A stretch of DNA of 64,000 bases from Eulemur rufifrons (Eukaryota > Chordata > Mammalia > Primates > Lemuridae), in contig NC_090989.1 of assembly GCF_041146395.1 (NCBI RefSeq), positions 126,355,501 through 126,419,500 on the forward strand, in the 5' to 3' direction. A program made the translations under genes and the position numbers. Shown piece after piece: positions 26,246-36,589 of the stretch. The stretch's first letter is position 1. Each line of letters starts with the position of its first letter. The notes under the pieces are model-generated. The model did not search any database and was not told the origin of the DNA. It saw only the letters and a program-made list of their open reading frames with translations.

Positions 26246-26876
26246 GTGGGTCGGGGGGCGGTTGGGGAGTGTCCCCGCGGCCTATAGGGGGCAGCACCGA
26301 GCCGGGAGGAGACAGCCGCGGGCGGGGGTGGCTGGGTCTGGCTGCCCCTCCAGTAGCTGCCCCGGGGACCGCACGGCGACAGTCAGGGCAGGGCCTCCCC
26401 GGCCCACCATGCGCTTCCTCCCGGCGCCGCGGGCCTCAGCGGAGGTCCTGGGGAGGACGTGACAGGGCTCCGCACGAGGCGGCCTCTGGGGAACTGGGGT
26501 CCAGGGAGACCCAGGCGTCACTCTCCGCCCGCCCGGGACCCTCGGAGGCGCCTCCGCGTGGTCAGAGAGCGTCGGGGCGCCGGTCGCTTCCCCTCGCCCT
26601 TTTCCCGCGTGGTGGGTGCTCCGACCCCCGGGGTGGCTGCCCTGAGCCCTGGGAGAGAGCGCCCCGAGCCCCTGACTTAGGCGCCCCGTTACCTCGGGGT
26701 GGGTGCCTCGAGCCCCTGAGGTGGGCGCCGGGTTGCCCGGGTGGGCGCCCGGCCCGCGCGGGTTATTTTTGGCGCCCGCAGCGGCGCGTGTGTCGGGGCG
26801 TGTTTTCCTTCCCCAGGTGCCGGGAGCGGGGCTCCGCCGGCGCCCGGGCTGACTTATCTCTCCTTTCTTTCCCCAG
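26246..26876 (+). other. PLCL2: Candidate 5'UTR intron of PLCL2
   Basis: The 3' end is convincing: a CTGAC branch-point match near 26850, then a pyrimidine-rich stretch and CCCCAGCAG, giving tandem acceptors after 26876 or 26879 (NAGNAG). The 5' end is less certain. CACG|GTGGGT at 26245/26246 is one donor, and GGGG|GTATGT at 26116/26117 is an alternative that would lengthen the intron. The resulting upstream exon would be non-coding. With the second donor unused, that exon would also carry a start-stop ATG-TAG at 26119-26124. No transcript data were available. Confidence 0.5.
26611..26751. repeat. Degenerate GC-rich minisatellite in the CpG island
   Basis: About seven imperfect units of 20-25 bp that combine GTGGGTGC/GTGGGCGCC with CGAGCCCCTGA or CCTGAGCCCTG. 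The clearest pair are 26660-26676 and 26705-26720. It lies inside the candidate 5'UTR intron. Confidence 0.6.
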
Positions 26877-26879
26877 CAG

Positions 26880-27113
26880 GAATCTTCCGATAATTCTGCC
26901 ACCGCGACTTTGACTGTGCGCAAGGCGAGCTCGAAACAAACATCACATCTAAATTAAAAAAAAAAAAAAAAAAAAAAAGAAGCGGAAGAAGCGGCCGAGG
27001 CGGCGGCGGCGGGAGGAGGAGAGGAGGAGGGGCCGCGCGCGGCGGCCCGAGGCGGCGGCGGGGACGCGGGGACGCGGGGACGCGGCTTTGTGCAGGCGGG
27101 TCGCGGGGCGCCC
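26880..27113 (+). other. PLCL2: PLCL2 5'UTR segment adjoining the start codon
   Basis: Probable 5'UTR of the PLCL2 coding exon, running from the candidate splice acceptor to the ATG. It contains no ATG. A TAA at 26955-26957 is in frame with the PLCL2 start, so the reading frame is not open further upstream. It holds an uninterrupted run of 23 A (26956-26978), then purine-rich GAAGCGG repeats, GGC repeats and three copies of GGGACGCG (27061-27084). The leader would be very GC-rich after the A tract and probably structured. Its 5' end is inferred from splice-site appearance. If the acceptor is unused, the exon extends further upstream. Confidence 0.65.
26956..26978 (+). repeat. 23-base poly(A) tract in the PLCL2 5'UTR
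   Basis: Uninterrupted A23 starting inside the upstream in-frame TAA and ending 135 nt before the PLCL2 ATG, then GAAGCGGAAGAAGCGG. No SINE or other retroposon precedes it, so it is not a retroposon tail. Confidence 0.9.
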
Positions 27114-27443
27114 ATGGCGGAGTACGGCCGGGGGGGCGCCGCCGGCGGGGCCCTGCCCACCTCCCCGGGCCCGGCCCTCGGCGCCAAGGGCGCCTTGAAA
27201 GCCGGAGCCGGCGAAGGCGGTGGCGGCGGGGGAGGTCGCCTTGGCCACGGGCGGGCGCGCTATGACAGCGGCGGGGTTTCCAACGGAGACTGCAGCCTCG
27301 GCGTGTCGGGGGACGAAGCCCGGGCCAGCCCTACCAAGGGACCCCGCGGCGTTGCGCTCGCCCCGACCCCCAGCCCCGCCGTCTGCCCTCTTCCCCGGGA
27401 GACCAAGCCGGGCGGCCTGCCCCGCCGGAGCAGCATCATCAAG
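27114..27443 (+). CDS. PLCL2: PLCL2 first coding exon (residues 1-110, partial gene)
   Basis: N-terminal coding exon of phospholipase C-like 2 (PRIP-2). Family knowledge: this is a catalytically inactive PLC homologue that binds inositol phosphates and phosphoinositides through its PH domain, is linked to GABA-A receptor trafficking and PP1, and dampens B-cell receptor signalling. Seen here: 110 codons starting MAEYGRGGAAGGALPTSPGP, a seven-glycine run at residues 35-41, and a Pro/Ala/Gly-rich, probably disordered stretch. The end is GGLPRRSSIIK; this basic RRSSIIK block is shared with PLCL1. Codon 110 (AAG) abuts GTAGGTG, so the exon ends in phase 0. The start is the first ATG after an in-frame TAA at 26955. 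It has G at +4 but C at -3, so the Kozak context is only moderate. The full protein is about 1,100 residues, so about 10% lies here. The PH, EF-hand, X/Y and C2 domains must come from exons beyond the window. Identification rests on recalled sequence, and I am confident of it. Confidence 0.95.
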
Positions 27444-29328
27444 GTAGGTGGGAGAAGGGCGCTCATCGCCCACCCTCAGCCGTCCTTGGGGTCTATTTCC
27501 TCCTGGGGGAAGTGGTAGTGGAAGGAGGGGTTGGAGGGGGGCCCACTGCTAACAGGAACCACTGATGCTTGGTGCTTGGGGTGGTTGAGCAGGGGTCGGA
27601 TGCAAATGGCATTTGGAAAGAATGGAGAGGTGATCCCTAATGTGCAGGAGGAGCTGTGTTCAGACATCTGCCAGTTGAACTTGGGGCTGTCACCTCTCCC
27701 AGGATTGGCCTGGAATTAGGGCCTTGTACCTCCTTGTACCTGCCTGGGTAGGCATGCTCTTCTGTGGTAGCCTAGGCTGGTAACAGACTCCCTGTAAGAT
27801 TTCTGTTGTATTTTAAAAACAGGGATTATGTGAAAACATTTTCTTAAAAATCCCAGGCGATGAACAGAGCTTATTTAATAGGTTTTTTTTCTGATCTGTA
27901 TATGGTTAGTTGCTTCTTGTAAATGGTTACACTTTGAGGGTGCAACATCGCCAGTCACTCAATCACAAGGAGAAACGGAGTAGGTTTCTGAACATAAATG
28001 CAGATTTCCGCTTTCTTAGGCTCAAAAGCTCGGAGAGATTACAGTTCCACACGATTTAATCTTTTCCTTGCTGCAGTGGGCAGACCTCCAGTTCTGTGGA
28101 AGTTCTTTTGGGCAGTTTGCTTGGTTTTGATATCTTTTGCACAGTGTTAGTTAGTAGGAGAAAGCCAGAGATTGTTTTGTGCATTTTAAACACAAGAAGT
28201 AACATTAGGAACTCTTGAGTTTGTGGTAGTTTCATTCTAGTGTTTGGTCCGCAATGTAAAAATATTTCTCGTGACATGAAGTGAAAAAAAAAAGTTGATG
28301 AGTTAAGAAAAGCAAAGCCTGAGGCAGTGCTATCTCATTGAGCTTGCTCAAGTATAGAGCAAATATGAAAATATTGCTTTCTGAAAAGCAAGAGGTTGTC
28401 AGGACAGTGAGCAACAAAGCACATTGACAGGCTGCACCCACCCTTCCTGTGATTGATAACTGGTGGGAGAGAGGGCAGAACGTGTCACAGATGAAGAGTT
28501 GGCACTGGTGGTATTTGAAATTTAATTGGACCTGCAAAAATCTTCCAAATACTGTGAAAATGTCTGATGGTGTTATCAACTTCTGCAGTAATCTAGTGAA
28601 ATATACCACCTTGCTACTCTATGTAAGAGGCAGTTGTGAAACTGCATTTCGCTTTGTCATCTGTTTGCTCAGTTTATGTCTTGGCAAGGGCACAATTGAA
28701 GGGCTTAAGGATCAAGTGTACTAACTACCTATAGCACGCGGTTAGAGTTAAACTAAGGAAAGCAAAGTGTCTTTTTGCTGCAGACAAAGCTTTTAGTGAC
28801 ATATTTTCTTTTACTGTGTAGCTTATGTTTCTTTGGAAGTTGCTTTCCACTGTGTATGCTAATCAATTCTATTGACAGAGTTATGTGACATTTCTGTTTT
28901 TATTTGGCACAAAATATTTGTGGTGATTTTGCATTGTGGTGTTAATGAAATTTGAGATAAAAATTCCTGAGAGGATACCAGCCTACCTAATTTTAATCCC
29001 TTTCAATTGCTTTGAGGACCTCTTTTTGCATTAAAAAAAGTGAAACTTTATTAGTGTCCATAGTGGGATTCATAGTGTGACTTTACTGAATTTCAACAGC
29101 ATCTGTTTTAATTTTACATTTATGGGAGATAAGGAAGAAGGATGATTTGTCAATATTTCTGATATATGGCATTGAGAATTTATCAGTAGATATTTCTTCA
29201 TTGAAGGCTCTGCTAGAGGCATATGGGAAAATAATTGTTCAGCAATCACTGGTTTTAGAAATGACATTGATACCTATATTGAATTCTGAAATTTTTAAAT
29301 ATTTTTTTTCATTTTTCTTCTTTCTATG

Positions 29329-29420
29329 AAGGCAGCTGGCTTCTTGTTCACCATTGTATCCCTAGATACAAAATGTCAGGAGCATAACAGGGGCTAAATA
29401 AACCCAGTACTGAATGAATG
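29329..29420 (+). mobile_element. L2 3'-end fragment
   Basis: TTCTTGTTCACCATTGTATC, AGGAGCATAACAGGGGCTAA and ACTGAATGAATGG resemble the L2 3' terminus (gene-like tail ending in TGAATGA). Confidence 0.6.
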
Positions 29421-30929
29421 GAGGAAGTCATGTTTTCTCTAAGTTCTGTTAATTTCTAAAACAGGTGGTTTTGGATTTACCAGTCTCCTATCTTGTTTAT
29501 TATCTTGAACTTCCTAAGATAACTTAACAGACTTCTTTTTCTTGCCTCTATTTTCAACTTGCATTTTCTTAAACATTCTTAAAATTATGGAAGTGGTATT
29601 GAAAATTGATCAAGCCTGTGTTATAGGAAACAGAGGATCCTGTATTTAAACAGGCAACTGCTTGGTATGTTTCCCCTTGAATTGATGCCTTGAAGCACCA
29701 AGATTTTAGAAATTTAGTGTGGTGTTTTCTAAGACATAACTTACAACATCAAGACAATATCCTAATAGAAAAAGAGGTCTTTTACTTTAAAATCAAATTT
29801 CATAAAGCAATGAATATTGCACAGATATTTTTGTCACATGAACGGCAGAAATTACATTTCACTTTTGTTAAAAAAGAATAAAAAGTTTAAGCAGAAGCCC
29901 AAGTGAAAAAAAAAATAATAGTAACATCTTTCCTTGGTATCCTTTTTTTTCTTTTTTTTTTTTAAATATAAGGATGCGTGCAGTCAGGTGGTCTGTGAGT
30001 AGAAGTGGGAGTAGATTAGTAAGCAAAGTGATAATTGGGGACTGGAGGGAACAGCAGGGAGTAAATGCTAGCTAAGGAGCCAGGCCAGTATTTATGGGGT
30101 TGTATTAGTTGACATGTGAACGATGCTTCTTTCCTAGCTTCCATCTTTATTACGGTCTTGACATCCCTCTTAAGTGGGGATCCCCATGTCAGAGGGAGAA
30201 ATAATGGCCTAAATGTGATATATGGTGGGCAAAGAAAGGGGAGGGGGAATTATTGCTAAAGTGTAGGACTTACACAGAAGTACACTGTAGGCTTACCTGA
30301 ATTTATATTTTTCGTTTAAAATAATTCCTTTGGTACCCTATCTGTTTTATAAATACAGTGTTGAGGAAGAAATTGTTGTAAAACTACATTTTCTGCCAAA
30401 ACATATGCATAGATATATACAAAAAGAGCTCCTTGGTTGTGGTAACAGTGTTGATGAAAATTCAGGGTGAGCAGCCTTATAGAACCTTTTATAAATACCT
30501 TGCGATGATAAATAAATCATAGAAATCATGACCAGACTTTTCTACTTTTCCTTAGCTTATGGAAAATAATGATACATTTTTGAGACTGTTTACAAACACT
30601 ACTGGATTTTTAGAGAAGCCGTTATGTTTGTCGTCTTAAGTAATCTAGTAAATGAAAGCATCACTTTCATTTTCTCTTTCCGTAATTCATTTCATCACAT
30701 TATTCAATACTATCTATGCTTTATTTTGAAATAGTAAATTTGGTTAATTGTTCAGATGGCATCCATTTTTTTAAAACATCTCAATCCTTGAATTCAAGAG
30801 CTTGGTCTAAAAATACAAAGTAGCATTTTAGGCCTTGGTTTTTTTTTTTTTAGTTTTAGAAATAAGTTAAAATGTCTGTTGGTTTAAATGGTTTATTTTA
30901 ATCAGAGCTAGTTAAATACTTTGGTTGAT

Positions 30930-31135
30930 ACTTTTAAAAATGCAATAGATTTGCATACAGTAAAATTCACTCTTGTTGGTGTCCAGTTCTATGAGCTTTG
31001 ACAAGCACATATAGTCATGTAATCACCACCATAAACAAGATATACGGCATTTCTATCACCTCAGAAAATTCCACCAGGTTTCTTTGTAGTCATCTCCTCC
31101 CTCCCATCCCCAGACCATGGCATGATCTTATGTTG
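30930..31135 (-). mobile_element. L1/HAL1 3'UTR fragment (antisense)
   Basis: GTAAAATTCACTCTTGTTGG, TTCTATGAGCTTTGACAAGC, GTAATCACCACCATAAACAA and the CCTCCCTCCCATCCCCAG segment match the reverse strand of old L1-type 3'UTRs. Confidence 0.6.
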
Positions 31136-31189
31136 TTTATCAATAAGTAGGAAATACAAGCATTGCATTATTTTGGTATTTAGAAGCAA

Positions 31190-31330
31190 TAACAGTAGCT
31201 ACCATTTGTTAAACACTCACTATATGCAAAACATGTGAACGAACAGTGCTTACCAGAATTCTCTGATTTGGTCCTGCACCAACCACAGAGACTGGAGGAA
31301 ATCAGAGTTCAAGAGAGGTTAACCCCTTGC
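31190..31330 (-). mobile_element. MIR SINE fragment (antisense)
   Basis: AACAGTAGCTACCATTTGTT with AAACACTCACTATATGC, then GAGTTCAAGAGAGGTTAACC. Reverse complement of the MIR 3' and core parts, with an internal gap. Confidence 0.55.
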
Positions 31331-33224
31331 CCCGGGTGCTGGAGCTGGTGGTTGTACTCTACTTGGGTATGGCTGTACTCCACTGTCCCTCAAATTACAG
31401 TGGCAGTTTACATTTTCTATGTAATTAAGGTAGCATTGGTGGTTTGGGACACCAGATTTTACCCTTTAAACGCAGGAGACGTTGGAGGGAGAAAAAAAAT
31501 CTCTGTTTGTGCTGGAAGAAGTTGTTGACAGATAATATAGCCAGGCAGCTGTTTAGTCACCTGTTGTGGCTGCTTGACCAGGGCTTTCAGCTTCACAGCT
31601 AGGAGTAGGACCAGTAGTCTGACCTTGCCCAAGGGGGCAGCCCTTATTTTTCTTATCATTATTGTCATTATCGTAATACCAGGTTGTGTAGGAGAAACAC
31701 TTTTACTATCTTTATACTAACTTATATACTTATGTCTTGATGCTGAGCTTCCCAATGTGGAGAACAAGGAGGCTTTTCACATCTGTTATTCATATTTTTA
31801 AACAAAAATATAAAAAACTTACATGTATATAATATATACTGTATTGCCCATGGTTTAAATAAACTAGGCTCTTTGCAGACAAAAGCTGGACTGTATTTAC
31901 TGATTTCTGCACAGATAACAAGCATTTGAATTGGATCTTAAAAAAAAAACATTTAACTTTAAACCTTTTTTTTTGAATGGGGGGAAGCAAAGATAGCTGC
32001 ATGCCCTGCAAACCTGTGGGCATATCATAAATATTAAACAGACAGTAATTGGATTACAAAGTGAATTTGTCTGGATAGATAGGCAGCCTGGATCATTTAG
32101 GTCAGAAAAATCTAATGGCCAATCAGCAACACTCCACTTTACTTTGTACTGATGCATTTAGACCACACAAGATAACTGTTGAAATACCAGGACATGGTTG
32201 CTTGTTTTAGCCAGCTCAGAGAGCTTTTGTCTCAATTCAGAGTTCAGTTTTCAAAGGTAATCAGAGTGTATTAATTTTCATACCCTAAAAGTTACTTGCC
32301 CCCTTTTGCCTTTCCTTCCCTGTTTTCCAACCTTTAACCCAAATAGTTTTATTTGATTTGCATTGTTTTTGACAAAATCCAAATAGGCAAATGACAGGAA
32401 ATTGTTTATAAATTGCTGATATCATCCACTTAAGTTATTTTCTTAGAATGCTCTCCCAGAATATGGTCACTTCCTTTTAGTTCTGTGTGCTCTGCAAAGC
32501 GTCTAAACTAGACTGTAATTTATTTTCTTCTTTTTTATGCTAAAGTTATCCATGCCTCAATATTCAACAAAATATTGTTTACAGCCTAAATACAGATATA
32601 AATAAAGCATGAACATTCATAGTTTCTCTGCAGACATTATACCTACATGTCCAAGAATAGATGCTCTACTCCTTATTAATACTCAGTTTTGGATGCCATT
32701 ATTTGCTTATCTACCAGACCTCTGGATTACTTTAACAACCTTTTCATCCTATATTAGTGGGATTCAAACATTTTTTACCAGTGGGCCACAGGATCTGAAA
32801 CTGCATGTTTGTAAGCTCCCTGACCAACTTTTTTTGCTGATAATAAAGGTGAATCGCGAGGGTTGTGCTTAGCATGAGTGTCACTTGTGACTCCAACTCA
32901 AATCGAAGCCACCAGGGAAGTTTCAGTCATGCCTATTTTCTTTGTGTCAGAATAATTCCATAGCTTTAGGGTACCCAAAGTATATAACTAATTGAGTTGA
33001 GCTTCAGAGATACTTATGTGAATGGTCCAGCCTGCTGGCAGGATATTTGGCACCTGCCCATTCTAGAGTGGCAGAGCAGGGCAGGTGGCTAGGTTCTCTG
33101 GCCACTAGGGCTTGCTTGGTCACGTGGTAGGGGGGTAATTAGGTAAATCGAGTTCTAGCTAATAATCTCAGCTGGGCTGCACCCAGGCCACATGTTATAT
33201 ATATGTCTGACATTATTCAAGGGG

Positions 33225-33452
33225 CAGAATAGTGATGTGAAAAATAGAGTCTGGAGTTAGGTGTTTGGATTAGATTCTGGCTCCCCTACTTCCTTTCGGT
33301 ATGGGCTTGGGCAAGATACTGAAGTCTGTGTGTCTAATTATTACCCTATCTCTAAAATGGGTAGAATAAAATCCCCTCTCATAATGTTGTTTTGAAGATT
33401 AAATGAGATGATGTGTGAGCAGTGTGTGGCACTTAATAAACACTCATTAAGC
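33225..33452 (+). mobile_element. MIR SINE
   Basis: GAATAGTGATGTGAAAAATA head, then GCTTGGGCAAGATACTGAAG, CCTATCTCTAAAATGGG, AAGATTAAATGAGATGATGT and GTGTGGCACTTAATAAACAC. Nearly full-length diverged MIR. Confidence 0.82.
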
Positions 33453-33959
33453 ATTACCTAGTATGCTTTTCTGATTTTTAGTTTCTATTTATTTAGATTT
33501 TATACTGAGATGAGCAGACTCCTTTAACTCCATTTGAGTTGGATGTCACTAACACTGCCATGCCCATTTGAGAGGTTTTGTCTTTTGAAATAAGCAGATG
33601 TGCCTAGAGAAATTTCTCAGACGTGTTCCATAGGTGCTTTCAAGAATGATTTGTTTTGGTGCCTTTCTAAATCTGATACCTCAATACAACTGTGCACATA
33701 TGTAAATAGCCCCAGCTATGTGGTCAGAGGATATTGAACGTTAATTTCATTATGCGAAGCACCCATATGTCTTGATTTATCCAGGACAATCCAAATTTAT
33801 ATCTTTTGTCCTGACAAAATTATTAGTAGTACCTCCTTTCACTCTCAAAGGCATTCCAGTTTGGATGATAAATCATATGGTCACCCTACTTATAATAAAA
33901 TCTTCTTCTTACAAACTGCTTTACAACCTATTATGGAGCCGTTAAGATTGCCCTCTGTG

Positions 33960-34240
33960 CCTAAGCTTAGTCTTTATGTTCATACCTCTTTCTTCAGCTT
34001 GGCATGCTTTCCTCTTCTTTTAGTCATCTTTAAGGTCCTCCTTAGTTAATCACCTCTGGGTTAGAGTGAATTCTTTCTCTGCCTTCAAACCACTGCTCTG
34101 CCTGTGTCTCCATGTAGTCATTTTGCCTCATAGGCAACTACATCTTATTCACCTTGAGTTTATAAAAACATCTAGTTTAATGTCTTGTGGAAAACATGTA
34201 TTTAAGTATATATGTGTTGAATAAATTTGTGAATGGATGA
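33960..34240 (+). mobile_element. L2 3'-region fragment
   Basis: The order CAGCTTGGCATGCTTTCCTC, TCTTTAAGGTCCTCCTTAGT, TGTTGAATAAATTTGTGAAT and GGATGA fits the L2 3' region and terminus. Confidence 0.6.
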
Positions 34241-34867
34241 GTAAGTCGACAGGAATGACATAACTTAGGAGTTTGGTGAAGATGTTATTTAGACTTAACT
34301 CCAACTGGTTTTGATTGGAATATAAAACTTAGTGGGCTGTATACTTCCAAGAAGAAATTTATTTCATGTACATAATTTTGAAAATAAAAGGAAGGAAATA
34401 CCTTTATTTAAAGTTGGATCCAGGAATTTGGTTGGTTCTAGAATTGTTCTGCAAGATGTTAATATAAATGATCTGTCCCTTTTGTGCCCCTGAAATAAGA
34501 GTAGACCTTTGAAAATTTCTTTTGATTTTTGCTCTTCTATCAAAGTTTAAAAATCATGGAAAGAGAGTGCTATTGTTTATTAAGGCATTTAATCTTTTTT
34601 CTGGTATTTGGTTTCTTTAAGTGATATCTATAGTTTTTCCTCAGTTTTTATTTATTTTTAAGGAACTAACTTAAATGTTTATTGTCATTAATATTGGATA
34701 GTTAAAAGATATTCATTGGGAGTGCTATAAAATTAATAAAAAAGAAGATACATAAGGAATCTAGAATATTAATAGACATAGTTGTGGGAGTGGAATCTTT
34801 AATCCTTCAGTATATGCTGTCATATAATGTTAGAAATTCTACCCTTTGTTGGAATTACAAGGACTAG

Positions 34868-35090
34868 GTGCAGGAGGTACTAAGACATGCTTCGTATGTA
34901 CCATCTCATGTAACTCTTACAGGAACCTGAAAGGAGACATCATCGTTCTCTTTACAGACAAGGAAATTCATTCCACAAAGTTTGGGAATTTCCAGGCAAG
35001 GTTACATAGCTCTTAAGAGGCAAAGCCAGCATTCAGACTAGGTTTGACTGTCTTGAAAGCCCACACGTTTAACTGCTCCATCACACTCTC
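34868..35090 (-). mobile_element. MIR SINE (antisense)
   Basis: TACCATCTCATGTAACTCTT, TTTACAGACAAGGAAATTCA, GGTTACATAGCTCTTAAGAG and GCCCACACGTTTAACTGCTC follow the reverse MIR order through to its tRNA-like head. Confidence 0.75.
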
Positions 35091-36589
35091 CCACTCCATC
35101 CTCTGAGTGACTTTGGCTTTCCCTTTTTTTCTCCTACTTGCCAAAGCCATTCTGGCTCCTTGATTTTGGCAGTTTCTACCAGTCCTAAAATAGACACCTA
35201 ATTTTTAGTTGGAAAAGTTTGGCTTTTTGTGGCTGAAACTTGGGATGCAACCCATGTGTACCTAACCAACATGAAGCCTTAGCCATAGTCCTGTCCACCA
35301 TGCCCCAGGTCCACAAACCAGGACTTTGTCCTTTTTCTCTCTTCTCTCTTTTGATGGATTAAAAACTTTTTTAGGGGGCTCATTTTCCATTTTTGTTTAT
35401 TTTTTAACAAAAAATCAACTTACATACATTTTAGGGTCCTGGAAGGTAAAGCAGGTAACAGTAACATTTTGTTTTTTAGGTGGGCTGTGTCTGATAGTAT
35501 CTATCCCTATTATTATTTTTAAGTTGTCAAATAATTATAGAATTTTAGAATATGGTAATACTTCCAACACATTACTATGAAATCAGTAGTCAAGTGTGTT
35601 CTTGGAGTGTGCTAAATATACTGATGTTGATGTTGCAGGTATTAACATCCCAGAAACCAAGAGCTGGGTTTAAAAGTGATTAATAATGGAGATTCATGGG
35701 ATTTTTGCAACAGAAGGAGATCATGTAAAATTATTTTGTAGTTAGAGATACACAGGGCCATAGTGATTAGTACATTTAGCTCCTAGCTATGGTTGAATTC
35801 ATTTATTTGCATATTAGCATAACAGAATTGGAAAAAATTGTTATGTAATACTGCAGTATGTGGGTATAAATAGAACAAGATGTGGTCTTTCAGACAGCTA
35901 TTTTTGCAAATTTGTTTTTTGCTGTAGATAGCTGCATGTGTACACATGCTATACTTATGCATGCATATACTCTGAAGACTGTGTATAAATAGTAACAATT
36001 AAGAGCAAACCAAATAATGTAGTGGTGGGTTGACATGAGTCCTATCTGTGTCTTGAGAGACTGATGGGTAGCAGGTGTCTACACTCTAAACTGAGAATGC
36101 CCAGGAAGTGGTAGGCTGTTTTTTATGAACATTGCTGATAAAGCCTCTGTTGCTTTTGACCAGTTAGTGTGGCCACAGAGGGATAAGTGACCTCGTTTGC
36201 AGCTACCATTAGAATAACAAGCCATATGACTCTCTCCATATGCTTTCCCGCTACCTTTTATTTTCTATCTCCCTTCTAAGCTCTGATATCCTGTTGGGAT
36301 AATAGATGTAATTTTTCAAATTGTTAATGTGGTTTAACATTTATTCTTGAAGGAAATAAAGTGAGTTGCTTAGATTATTATTTCTGTCAATCCTTGCTAA
36401 TAGCTTATATTAAATGCCAATAGAATTGTTCAGATATTTTCATATTGGAACTAACAGAATTCCTGATGAAATACCGGTTTTAAGGATGTGTTTCTTTGGA
36501 GTATTTGATGATTTCTTGAAAGAGATCTATGTGCTCTTTCAAAGTTTCTCCTGGCTTATATATATTCCCATGAATAATTTTCTATACAT

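Larger units (their letters stand above)
25960..27480. promoter_or_regulatory. PLCL2: CpG island promoter of PLCL2
   Basis: Base composition changes sharply here from AT-rich flanks to dense GC with many CpG dinucleotides. It covers the 5' end and first exon of PLCL2. I see GC-box-like GGGGCGG near 26255, an inverted CCAAT box at 26084-26088 and no convincing TATA box, which fits a dispersed, housekeeping-type CpG promoter. The exact transcription start cannot be read from sequence. Edges are by eye. Open frames of about 210 codons on both strands here result from few stops in GC-rich DNA. Confidence 0.85.

Noticed and set aside
26269..26923. Open frames of about 210 codons on both strands in the CpG island
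   Set aside because: Stop-poor GC-rich DNA gives such frames by chance. Products are Pro/Arg/Gly-rich with no recognisable domain, and they overlap the likely 5'UTR intron.
27090..27113. Extending PLCL2 upstream from a GTG at 27090
   Set aside because: The ATG at 27114 is the first AUG after the in-frame TAA and gives the recognised MAE... N terminus; GTG initiation has no support here.
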